DNA of 64,000 bases from Cycas panzhihuaensis. Taxonomy: Eukaryota > Cycadophyta. Below the pieces are notes generated by a model. That model saw nothing but the letters and a program-made list of their open reading frames with translations, was not told the DNA's origin and ran no database searches. A program made the translations under genes and the position numbers. Numbering within the stretch: position 1 is the first letter of the stretch; each line of letters opens with the position of its first letter. Shown piece after piece: positions 1 to 9,869 of this stretch. The stretch is taken from NCBI GenBank assembly GCA_023213395.1, contig CM041465.1, forward strand, positions 24,373,741-24,437,740, read 5' to 3'.

Positions 1-78
1 TGCGGCAAAGATCATGGTGCTGCGATCTTTGCCGTGGAGCCCCGATTACCGTGGGACCTAGGCTAAACTCCATGAAGA
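1..78 (+). repeat. Palindromic module, inverted copy of 2990-3065
   Basis: The forward strand here resembles the reverse complement of 2990-3065. Both carry a hairpin core, GCAAAGATC facing GATCTTTGC, followed by a shared GTGGGACCTAGGC-type stretch (one base differs) and then AAACTC. It therefore lies opposite in orientation to the same module upstream of the minus-strand PMD gene. It may be the edge of another copy that continues left of the window. Confidence 0.5.
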
Positions 79-845
79 ACCATCAAGTATCTACCCTTCA
101 TCATCTATCTCCAATTCTACATGTAACTACCCCTACCCCTGCGTGGACTAGCTACACCTCTCTCTCTTTTTATGCTTTGAAATGAGCCTAAACTACCATC
201 TTGAGAGTGTCTTCATTCCTCCTAGTCACGAGTGGAATGACCTCTTAAGGTGGCCTCCTTGGTCCTCTTTGGGTTCCTCCCGTGGAACCTCTCATGCCTC
301 CTTCTCATGGAGGCCTCCCCTTCCTAATTGGGTGTAATCCCTATCACCCTTTTAACCTAGGTACTTCTCCAAATAGGATGGCATGCTATAGTATCTCTAC
401 TCCCCCTCTGTTGATGCTTCCTTCGCATATTTCGCTATGCTCCCCATGCAGACATATATGTCATCCTGCTCCCTAGCCTCACATGTGTCCGTTGCCTATA
501 TTTGGGGTGATCATGTGTGTGCTTGTTAGGATGTGACCCTACATGGAAGGAAGTGCGTCTAGCTCAAACAATATCATAACTCTAACCATACAATAAGCAA
601 CTCAAAATATCATAAACTATATCCTCATGCATATGTGCACACTCACATGCATACATATATACATACACATAAAAGCATCAAACAATATTAATCCATCACA
701 ACATTCCATATACACATCATCATACATCAAATGGGGTATCAATGGCCTCATCTATATACATAAATAATCATCATGTGTCATATTGCACAACTGGTATGGC
801 ACATCGTCTATGGGAAGCTAGAATCCTTGCAGGGAGAAGTACAAT
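79..845. other. No gene seen; downstream flank of the minus-strand PMD gene
   Basis: Short reading frames here have no recognisable content. The part from about 590 to 760 is AT-rich with CATA/TACA runs. On the minus strand this lies downstream of the PMD-like gene, so it may be its 3' untranslated or element-terminal sequence. Confidence 0.4.
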
Positions 846-922
846 CATGTGGTAACATATGGTGACTCCCTGGAGGTCTGTGCTTTCCCCTGTCAAATCA
901 AAACTCCTACACTCTACTGCTA

Positions 923-2856
923 CTACCCTGCTCCTGGGGTATCATATCCTAGCTTATGTAATCCCTCTCCTGGGGACCACATGCCTCCTAGGCTCGTCCT
1001 GCGCCTTCGAGAGCTCTCTGCCTCGCTTCCCTTGTCTCGAGGCCTCCTAGGGGTCATCGTCGCCATGTGGGTGTTGGTCCTACTCCTCAATGACCTTGAC
1101 GTCACCTCATCTACCAGTCGATCGTATCGCGCCTGGATACGATCCCACTCTCTCTCCACTCCTTGGAATCTCTCCTCCATCCCTTAGAGATGCTTCTCCA
1201 ATACTGCCATCTAGATGTAACCCTTGACATCCCCACCTGCTCCTCCCAGAGCCTCCAATTCCTGTACTCGACCTTGAAGGGCATCTCTCTCAAATTGAGT
1301 CTTATCTAACTCCTCCTATAGTCATCCCACACGTGCCTCGTGCTCCTGGGACTCCACTATCCAGACATCTCTCACCCTTACTAGTGGGGCGAATGTTGTC
1401 GTATGTGCACCTGCTGATCTAGGCTCATCTCCTTCCTAGATGGGAGGTTGCCCCTCTACGTAGGCCCGTGAGAACATCTCCTGGACTACTGCCTCCACTA
1501 ACCTCTAGATCTCTATTGTGCCTATAAATCCAATACGTCACATGTCATTATGTGTCCATATATACACTAAACAAAATCAAATAACATCTAGACATTTGGC
1601 AATCGAAAGATGATAGGAGAAGGTAGTGTCTTGCCTACTGCGGCCACCGTCTCCTCAACTCAGATAATAGCCTCTACTCCAGGTACTCCACTAGCTACTG
1701 GTACCTCCTCGAAAACCACCTCAGTTGTTGGGGCATCTCTCCCCTCCTCTGCTGGTGTCATTTCCTCCCTGGATATCCCTACTATCTATAGTCTCTAGGC
1801 TTATGTCAATGGGCCCGTACTCCTCTTTGCAGCTCCTGAAGGACCCACCTCTCCTCCTATGGTCCCCGATAGACCTACCTCTCATCTTGTGGTCCTCAAT
1901 GGACCTGCCTCTCCTCTTACAGCTCTTAACAGGCCAACCTCATCGCTGCCATCACCTCCATCTCCACCATCTCTTAGAATAACTCCAGCTCCTCCTGCCT
2001 TGTCGTCATTATCCACCTCACCCCTTAATATGGATATGATATATAATCTGCCATGGTGAGGAGGTCCAGTGATGTAGCCTCCATCGAGCGACAAATGTAC
2101 ACTTGGTCCTTGGTCCCCTAAATTGGGTCTATCACCTGTGTACCATGGGAGCCCACTCTGAAATGGGGTGTGGTCCCCCTACCGGTGCCACTGCTATGAA
2201 ATGATAAAAAAACTAACACTGTAACAGTGTGCTATATGATAAACTACCCTTCCCTACCACCCTGATAGCATCTAACTGGGTGACTAAGTTTACCACTATA
2301 AGGGTAGCCCAGTCAAGCCTCTCCCTAGCCTTGCATCTGCTCCCCACATCCATCCATCCACTGGTTATATCTCGATAGTTCTATTTCTGGGATATCCGGA
2401 ACAAAATGCATAAAGTAATTAATTTCCTCACATGAGGAACCCCCGATATAACCATACTCTATAATGGGATACCTCTCCTCTCATATCTATCATAACACGT
2501 GAAAAATGTGGCTTCCTCCTTATGTGCTACCTCATTGCTAGGCATCACCCCTAGTGATGCTGGCCTCCCTGTCATCGGCACTACTAGGATCCTCCTGATA
2601 TCCCTTGGTGTGACTGTCATGTCTCCTACCTAGGGGAGATGGAACACGTGTCTCTATCTATCCCAATGTAAGACAATGTCTACTAAGAGCCTCTGGTTTG
2701 ACATGTACTGTGGTGTCCTCATGACCTTTAGCAGGCCACACCTAGCCAAAACCTGCTTGTCCTCACGGGACATCATCTCTACGAAACTCAACATCGCCAT
2801 GCCTATGTTTTCACAGTTTTCCACCATGATCACTGCATGCAAAACACCCCAAAACA
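923..2856 (-). pseudogene. PMD-like protein gene, two exons, decayed (left copy)
   Basis: Read on the minus strand, the first exon starts near 2826 with MVENCENIGMAMLSF and includes a block resembling the plant mobile domain (aminotransferase-like PMD): HVFHLP, then MTVTPRDIRRIL. That family typically has FHLP..GEMTVT..D....LGLP. It goes on through GGPHPISEWAPMVHR and SLDLLTMADY to an acidic, Gly/Asp-rich tract (about 2090-1880). A 113-nt intron-like gap (1522-1634) follows. The second exon, from about 1508 to 923, encodes AYVEGQPPI, then a coiled-coil-like Glu/Arg/Leu stretch (RVQELEALGG, LEKHL, MEERFQGVEREWDRIQ) and a basic tail. Several in-frame stops fall at Gln/Trp-like positions. The copy at 55,118 is collinear with it. 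PMD assignment rests on motif resemblance only. Host genes and transposons both carry PMDs. Confidence 0.6.
1522..1634 (-). other. Probable spliceosomal intron of the PMD-like gene, GC-AG type
   Basis: On the minus strand the coding similarity to the plus-strand copy stops at AG|GCAAGA and resumes after a TTTATAG acceptor. The enclosed 113 nt are AT-rich and diverged from the other copy. The other copy has GTGAGA at the same donor position, so this one looks like a GT-to-GC donor change. Inferred from alignment of the two copies by eye. Confidence 0.5.
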
Positions 2857-2880
2857 AGTCAGAATCCTACTTATACTCAC
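2833..2880 (-). other. Candidate leader splice sites upstream of the PMD-like gene
   Basis: Minus strand: donor-like AG|GTGAGT, a CTGAC branch-point-like motif and a TTTTGCATGCAG acceptor lie just upstream of the first Met. The plus-strand copy keeps CTAAC and TTTTGCAG in the same place (about 55,082-55,108). The acceptor looks conserved. The 48-nt donor-acceptor spacing is shorter than usual plant introns, so the true donor may lie further upstream. Confidence 0.35.
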
Positions 2881-2929
2881 CTCTCTACCCTCTGGACTGT
2901 CCTTCATCTTTATTTGATTAAGATTTGGG

Positions 2930-3965
2930 TGCCGTTAGGGCCATCTTTTATTTTTTCATTTAATTTACCTTCGTACCGTGCCAAACTCCATGGTAGCATA
3001 GAGTTTGGCCTAGGTCCCGTGGCGATCAGGGCCCTGCGACAAAGATCGCGGGACTGCGATCTTTGCCATGGTGCAAACGTCACCCCCTTAAAATGGGGGG
3101 TTTCCCGCCTAAGATTTCTAATTTTTTTTTTTACCTAGGTGAGCCACTCTTAGGCTCATTGGGACTGAGGCTACCTAATGCCCCGATCTCGCCTCTCTCT
3201 AGGTCCAATTTGGACTCTTAGAGATCACTTTTTACCTTTAGAAGGTCCAAAACTATTCTAAAAAATCATGAAAAGCAACAAATTTCCAAGGATGAGATGG
3301 GCTAGGGGACGAGCAATCTACTCACTGGATCTGGCCTTGCAGTCACTGTCTCATCGCCCCAGTCTCACTGGCTGTCTCCTCGCCTTAATCTAATGGTCGG
3401 ATCTTCCCCTGCGTGCCTCTGAAGTTGGTTAGCGCTCCACTACATAAGGGAAAGGGCTCTGATTTATTCATGAGCCCATAAAAATGAATCCCATTTTCAC
3501 CAAGTTTCCTTATATAGGTAGGGGTCTCGGCAGGAACTTCCTCCATTTTTACCTTCGAGACAGCCCTTGAGGCCATCCTAGACTCATTTTTGCAGCCCAT
3601 TCGTACCTCTGGGGTCTCCAAAGGGAATGCTCTCTCAATTTGGAATCACTTTTCACTTCCTTAAGTGACCTTTGGTGCCCTAGAGGGGCCTTTTCGTTGC
3701 TTGTTCGTTCCCATTGGTAGGATAAACTGCTCCACACTTGGGTAGCCTCCTTGTTGGGTCCTCCTACATTTTTCGACCATCATTACTAGCCATACGAGCC
3801 CCTTTTTCTTCGCCCTCGACCCTATTACATTTCTTTCCACTGAGATACTTTCTTTGCTCACCCATGACCCTCTTCATCTTCACTAACGACAGAAGTCATG
3901 GTAATCTTGGTCCCTCCGCCATCGCGTGGATTCTTCGTGACCCTTCCAGATACGATTTAGCTCTT
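2930..3965 (-). repeat. 5' region of the minus-strand PMD element
   Basis: Non-coding sequence aligning in reverse orientation with about 53,750-54,970. It holds the TATA box and, nearer the gene, the palindromic GATCTTTGC module (2990-3065). Similarity to the plus copy is lost between about 3960 and 3985, where copia A begins, so the element is truncated on this side. It may be an LTR or a promoter region; no terminal repeats were identified. Confidence 0.5.
3508..3517 (-). promoter_or_regulatory. TATA box upstream of the left PMD-like gene
   Basis: CTATATAAGG on the minus strand, in a block well conserved with the plus-strand copy at 54,419-54,428. Flanking sequence on both sides also aligns, including the stretch reading ATGGGCTCATGA and the one reading CCCTTTCCCTTAT. 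It lies about 650 nt upstream of the start codon, so it could drive the transcript of this element. Confidence 0.55.
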
Positions 3966-3977
3966 AGGTGGATGATA

Positions 3978-6010
3978 CTAAAAGAAGTATGAATAGGTCA
4001 CAAACCCAACATTCACCACTTAAGAATATTTGGATACCTTACTTTTTCCTACATTTCATAATAGAAAAGGACTAAGCTTGATGATAAGAGTACAAAGTGC
4101 ATATTTATTAGATATAGTGATGTGTCAAAATCCTATAAGGTATATAATCCAAAGGAAAGGAAGGTTATTGTTAGCAGGGATATTATATTCAAGGAAGATA
4201 ACTTCTATTAACTAGACTTTGATTAAGATAAAGGCAAGAATATTGTAATTAACTCTGATTCATCTCCAAAGTCTACATATATTCCGCCTAGGCTAGACCC
4301 AAGGCCAAGTGATGAGGGAACCTCCACTCAATCTTAAAGGTTTCCTAAATGGGTCCAAAGAGGGCATGACTTATACAATATATTAGACAATAACTTTAAA
4401 AGGAGATTCACTTATTAAAGTCAACTTGACTTTGCCCTCATGAGTCAATTGATAGGAGCCAATGAGCCTCATACTTTTGAAGAGGCAAATACTCAACATG
4501 ATTGGAGAAATGATGTGGAAGATGAGTATAACTCTATAGTGAAGAATGATACATGAGAACTTGTTGATCTTCCTCCCAACAAAATAACCATTAGAACCAA
4601 ATGGATCTATAAGACTAATTTCAGATCTGATGGGTCTATTAGCAAACATAAGTCTAGACTTGTTGCTAGGGGCTATGCACAAAGAGAAGGCATAGATTAT
4701 AATGAAATGTTTACACTTATTGCTAGAATGAAGACTATTAAAATAATGGTAAGACTAGTAGTCCAAAAAGGTTGGGATATTCACCAAATGAATGTCAAAA
4801 GTGTCTTTTTAATGGCTACATTGAAGAAGAAATATATGTGTAATAACCAAAAGGTTTTGAATTCAGGGGGGGAGAGAATAAAGTGTATAAACTTAAGAAG
4901 ACACTTTATGGATTGAAACAACCACTTAGAGCATAGTAATCTAGAATAGATAAATATTTCAGAGATCAAGGGTTCAAGAGAACCCAATCAAATCTAAACC
5001 TATACATCAAAATTGAGGGAGACTCTATATTGATTATGGGACTTTATATTGATGATTTACTCTACACTTGAAATGACTCCCATCTTTCCCAAAAACTCAA
5101 GGATGACATGTGTAAAGAATTTGAAATGACAGACTTGGGGCTAATGCATTACTTTTTAGGATTGGAAATATGGCAAGATGAAGATAGCATCTTTGTTTCC
5201 TAAAAGAAATATACCTTGGACTTAGTCTAAAAGTTCAAGATGAATGACTGCAAAGCCTTAACCACACTAGTAGAAGTTGGAATCAAACTGTCCAAACTTG
5301 ATGCCTCAACCCCTATTGATCCTATATTATATAGACAATTGATTGGGAGCTTAATTTATTTGACATCAACATGACCATATATTATGCATGCAGTTAGTGT
5401 TGTATTAAGGTTTATGAAAGATCCCAAAACAACACATTGGTAAGGAACTAAATGAATTGTAAGGTATCTAAAAGGCATGATGGATTATGGGTTATATTAC
5501 AAACCTTTATCAAATTTTAGATTGATCAAATATATAGATTTATATTGGGTAGGTGATGTTGATGACAGAAGATCTACATATGGATACATTTTCAATTTTG
5601 ATTCAGCTTCTATAGTATGGAGTAACAAAAAGAAAAATATTGTTTCCTTGTCCACAACTAAAACATAATATAAGGTAGTAGTGTCAGGTGTATGTAAAAT
5701 GGTTTGGCTACGTCGTTTACTTCATGATCTCCAAATAAAACATTATGGTCATACTAAAATATGGTGTGACAATCAGAGTACTATTTAGATGACATATAAT
5801 CTAGTTTTCTATGGAAGGACTAAACTCATTGAGACACAACATCACTTCATACGGGAACTTGTTCAAACATGTGGACTTAAATTAGTTTATTCTAGCACAA
5901 AAGACCAAACAATAGATATATTTACAAAGGCACTCAGAAAAATTAAATTCTACAAATTTAGAGATACTCTTACAGTTGTACAAAATGATCATTATGGGGG
6001 AGAATATTAA
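3978..6010 (+). pseudogene. Copia A: truncated pol (integrase end, RT, RNase H)
   Basis: Ty1/copia polyprotein remnant lacking gag, protease and most of integrase. It starts in the integrase C-terminal part (HKPNIHHLRIFGY near 4000; CIFIRYSDVSKSYKVYNP near 4100). RT follows from about 4520: ELVDLPPN, RTKWIYK, RLVARGYAQREGIDYNE, and the active-site box LYIDDLLY near 5044-5067, a Y-I-D-D variant. RNase H runs from about 5520 (YWVGDVDDRRSTYGY) to the C-terminal DIFTKAL motif near 5920. In-frame stops and small frame changes are scattered throughout. The left end abuts the minus-strand PMD element with no LTR, so either this copy is truncated or its front lies left of the window. Confidence 0.85.
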
Positions 6011-6150
6011 GGTTAATATTCATTTCTCCCTAATTAAGTGTGCATAATGTTTAATGACACCACAAGACTTCCATAACTGACTTTAGCTATTCCAGATGAC
6101 AGGTATGTATTTTTTTATTATTTTTTGAATTTTAAAAGTATCAGTTGATG
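5990..6150 (+). other. Possible polypurine tract and start of the 3' LTR of copia A
   Basis: ATTATGGGGGAGAA directly follows the RNase H end, as polypurine tracts do in copia elements, and TATTAAGG follows, where an LTR beginning TGTTA would be expected. No matching 5' LTR exists in the window, so the LTR end cannot be set. Confidence 0.35.
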
Positions 6151-6299
6151 GAGGGTTCCCTCCTAACATCCCAATTATTAATAAGATGCCTCTTACCTAA
6201 AGGTATTTTTGAACACTATTTTTATTTTAAATATTTGTTAATATTTCGCTATGACAATCTTATGGTTATTCTGCTCCATCCCTACTATGCTTTAGTATT

Positions 6300-8650
6300 A
6301 TGACCTTGATGGAGTTATGGATAATTATATGAAGGCAATCAAGATAACACCTAAAGTACATTAACTTAATGGTATTAAGGTTTTTAGAAGTCAAGATGAC
6401 AAGGAGAAGAGATGTTTGAATAATCTAGTGTTTTATCAAGACACTAACCAACCATTTAAGCATTTACTAGTGCTCAATAAAGAGAAAAAATAACACAAGT
6501 AATGACAAAGCGAGTAAAAGAGTACAAAAAAATGAAGGTGCTTGAAGAAATATGAGATAAAGAGAAGAAGAAGAAGAAATAGAAACTTCTACTACCACCT
6601 TCTCCATCTTTATCACCTTCACCTATTGCTATAAAGTCAGCTTTACAAAGCCCTATAGTAAAGAGAAAGAAAACCATAGAAGATGCTAAGGTGAAGAAGA
6701 CTCAAGAAATTATTACTCAACCTAAGGGGGAACAACTTAAGACACCACTTTGGTTGGTTTTCAATCCACCTACAACTATGCCCACACCACATGGACCAAA
6801 ATCTATAACACTATAGGGAGACATGGAAGGTGCAAAATCCACAAAGGCAAGGTTGAGATAAATACTAAATACAAGTATATGATATTGATAAGGCCCCAAA
6901 TATAGTTGATCTTGTTAAGGAGGAAGTGACAATGTATTGAAATTTAACCCATCAATAAGGAAACAACATAGGTCCTAAAGATGGTCTTACTTCCCCAATA
7001 ATAGTCCTATGTGGAAACGACTATTGAAGAAATAATGGAAGCTATTGGCTAAGAAGGAGGACAAACTACCAACAAGACATAATAGATACTAAAAGAGGTA
7101 GATCATTCTTTAAACAATATAAAAATACCCATCATGGATGAGGTGGGAATCCATGATGAGCACATTAAAGAGAAAATAACCTATGATCCATATTTTGAGT
7201 ACCCTTAACATTTGCCAAAATTTGCTATAAAAGACATTGATATTAAACTAAAGATAAGTCAAAGAGATGATAAAATACCTTTAGTAAACTAGGAGAGGGA
7301 GACAAAAATAAATCCCAGGATGATGGAATGGATCAAGAATAGAATAATGAATTTCACCTTTGACTCATCTGCAACTTTTGATAAAGAGGCTAAGGAACGT
7401 TTTTATAACTGGGATAAGGAGGAGAGGAGCATTAAGAAGATAGTGATTAAAAGAAAGGAGGTGATTGAATCTTCTACTTGGTCTACTCATGATGATACTA
7501 TAATCGAATCTACAGATCTATGCATGGCCATAAGACAAGTGGTGCAAGATAAAGTGTTAGCACTATAGATTTAGTAATAATAGGCAATGGGGTAAAATGA
7601 CAATTCAAGAAGAGAATCTAATACTAAATCAAAGATTAGACCATATGAAGAATACTTGACATGATACTCTAAAGGATACAACTTAGTATCAAACAAACTT
7701 TAGGGTTGATGATTAGGTTAGTGGGATGACAATGGCCAAAGATCATTGAAACTAAACACAATATATATAGAAAAGATTTTCAAAGAGGAAAACCTTTTAA
7801 GACCTTATTCTTAGAATTTCTTGAAAAGAATTATTTACTTGTAATTTAGAGTTTGAAGACTATAGTAATTAAACTCAAGAACACCTATGCAATGGGGTTA
7901 TAGCTTAAAGGTGAATTCATCAAATTTTAAAGTGAAGTAACCTTGAGAGTGACCTAGAGTAAGCAAAGGTATGCCAATTTTATTTTAAAATGACAATATG
8001 TATTGGAGTTGAGAGTGGACAATCACAAAAAAATCACTTTCATATTGGAGGGTCTTGATAATATTTTAAATGATACTTCAATAAAATTCTTTTCATCAAT
8101 TCATTTTATTAATATCTATACATTAAACCAATGATCTATAATAGATAAGCATGAGTTTGATAAGTTGGTAGCCAAGGAAGGGGATAAAATAAGATAACAA
8201 TTGGACTTAATAATAATATAGGAAGCTTAACAGTGGACCACATTAATATGGGACTAGAGTAATTACTAGATTTCACTCAAAAACTTGTTAGACTCCTAAG
8301 AATGCAAATTGGCAAGATTAGAAAAATGTTATGTAGAAAAGAGGGACATATAGAACTCATCAATCCTCTTATTCTATAAGTCATACACTCTTAAATTAAG
8401 GACAACACTAGTTAAACCTTTTCAACCACCAAACAACAAAATTAAACACTCTCATTACAATATGTTGATAATCAACTGTGTCTTCTACTGTCACAGTTGA
8501 TTTTGTGCAATAACTTCACCGAGATTGAGGATCTTGGTAACCACTCCATTGCTTACACAAATGATAGGATTTTCTTTTGCAGAATAGTTAGACAAGTGTT
8601 AACACTCAAGGCTCTATAAAAAAACATAGACTTGGGGAATAAAAAAGGTG
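6300..8650 (+). pseudogene. Unidentified degenerate coding stretch
   Basis: I do not recognise this. One frame runs from ATG 7134 to 7568 with only two stops and encodes a Lys/Glu/Asp-rich protein (for example KERFYNWDKEERSIKKIVIKR near 7395). Upstream, around 6540-6690, Ser/Pro- and Lys-rich stretches appear in a plus-strand frame. Downstream there are coding-like pieces such as KLARLEKCYVEKRDI near 8300 and FTEIEDLGNHSIAYTNDRI near 8515. No reverse transcriptase, integrase or protease motif is visible. It could be an accessory ORF of a retroelement, a captured gene or a decayed host gene. It lies downstream of copia A on the same strand. Confidence 0.3.
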
Positions 8651-9780
8651 GTGGAAAAGAGGGGATTCTTTTATTTTCTTATTTTTTATTTGTAAAGAAT
8701 TTTTAATACAAGTATATTTTCTTTTATGAAATTTCTTGTATTATAAAAGGAGAATTTCTAGAGAAAGAGGTTGAACTTTTGAGAAGGGTTCATTACATAA
8801 GTGAGAGTTTGAGTATTATAGACTAAATTCTTTTGAAGGTCAAACACCATTGATAAGCATATTTCTGTGAAACTATTTTGTTCCAAATTATAAGATTATA
8901 TTCTTAATGGTGAAGAAAATACATTGGGAAGCACTTATAGCACTTGGTGTGTTCTTTCCTTTGTACTCTATTTTGGTGAATTGGAATACAAATTCATATA
9001 GTCATATTGTTCTTCTTTTGTTAAAAGTTTCTCTAAGGAAGGTAATTTTAGTATGGTGGCATGAGATGGGTGTTCCTTATATTTCTCAATTTCTTTCATT
9101 TCTATGTTTTCTAATGATTTAACCTTTTGTTATTATTTGAAACAATCTTCATTATTAGTAAGTATAAGGTACATGTTAAGGCATTCTGGCTACACATTAT
9201 TCTTACCATTGATGCTATATCATTTTAAACATAAATGATTTTAGATTAGTCTTTTATATTTCCATTATAAATGGTTTTAGGAACATTATTAAATGGGATT
9301 AGCTGATAGTAGTTCATTTATTTAATACCTAAATACTGTCAATAGATCTATACCTTAGAGTCTTTAAACTAGGTAGAGCTAGACACAGATCTTGAGAAAT
9401 ATCTTTATGAAGACCATTTAGAGTTTAACATCTTTATCTAGGAATCCTCAAGAGGATTCATTAAATCCAATAGCAAATTTTATTTATCTGAGTATTCTTG
9501 TAAGTGTCTTTATGTTATGCCATCCTAAACATTTTGAATTTAAGTATTACAAATAGGTATACTAGACTATCACAATAGTCACTTCTAATAAGTAATACCA
9601 AAAAATAGAAACCATATTAGGGAGTGAAAAATAGTCCACCAAACTTGATATTACCCCTATAAGAATGGGATTAGACCAAAACAACAACTCACAACTAATA
9701 CTTTATATAGAACGATTTTACTTTTGCCTTATTTCCATTCCTTTTCTTTCATTATAAAATTTCTAATACGGTTTAAAGGT
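8651..9780. other. AT-rich stretch, no gene recognised
   Basis: Long T-rich and A-rich runs and one 71-codon open frame at 8907 without recognisable motifs. It may be the 3' untranslated part of the unidentified coding stretch before it or decayed repeat DNA. No LTR ends were seen. Confidence 0.4.
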
Positions 9781-9869
9781 TATACTAACACCCTTGGAGG
9801 CCTTTAACCTGATCCTGGATGCGCGTCTACGGGATAATCTCCTAGCTTGGTAGAAATGATGATGGTCAA

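Noticed and set aside
849-1187. Plus-strand frames of 112 and 63 codons near 0.85-1.19 kb
   Set aside because: They lie opposite the coiled-coil exon of the minus-strand PMD-like gene, which has the coherent, conserved frame.
8907-9122. A 71-codon frame, partly hydrophobic, as a small membrane protein or env-like gene
   Set aside because: Surrounding DNA is AT-rich and non-coding; hydrophobic codons arise by T-richness; no signal or conserved copy.
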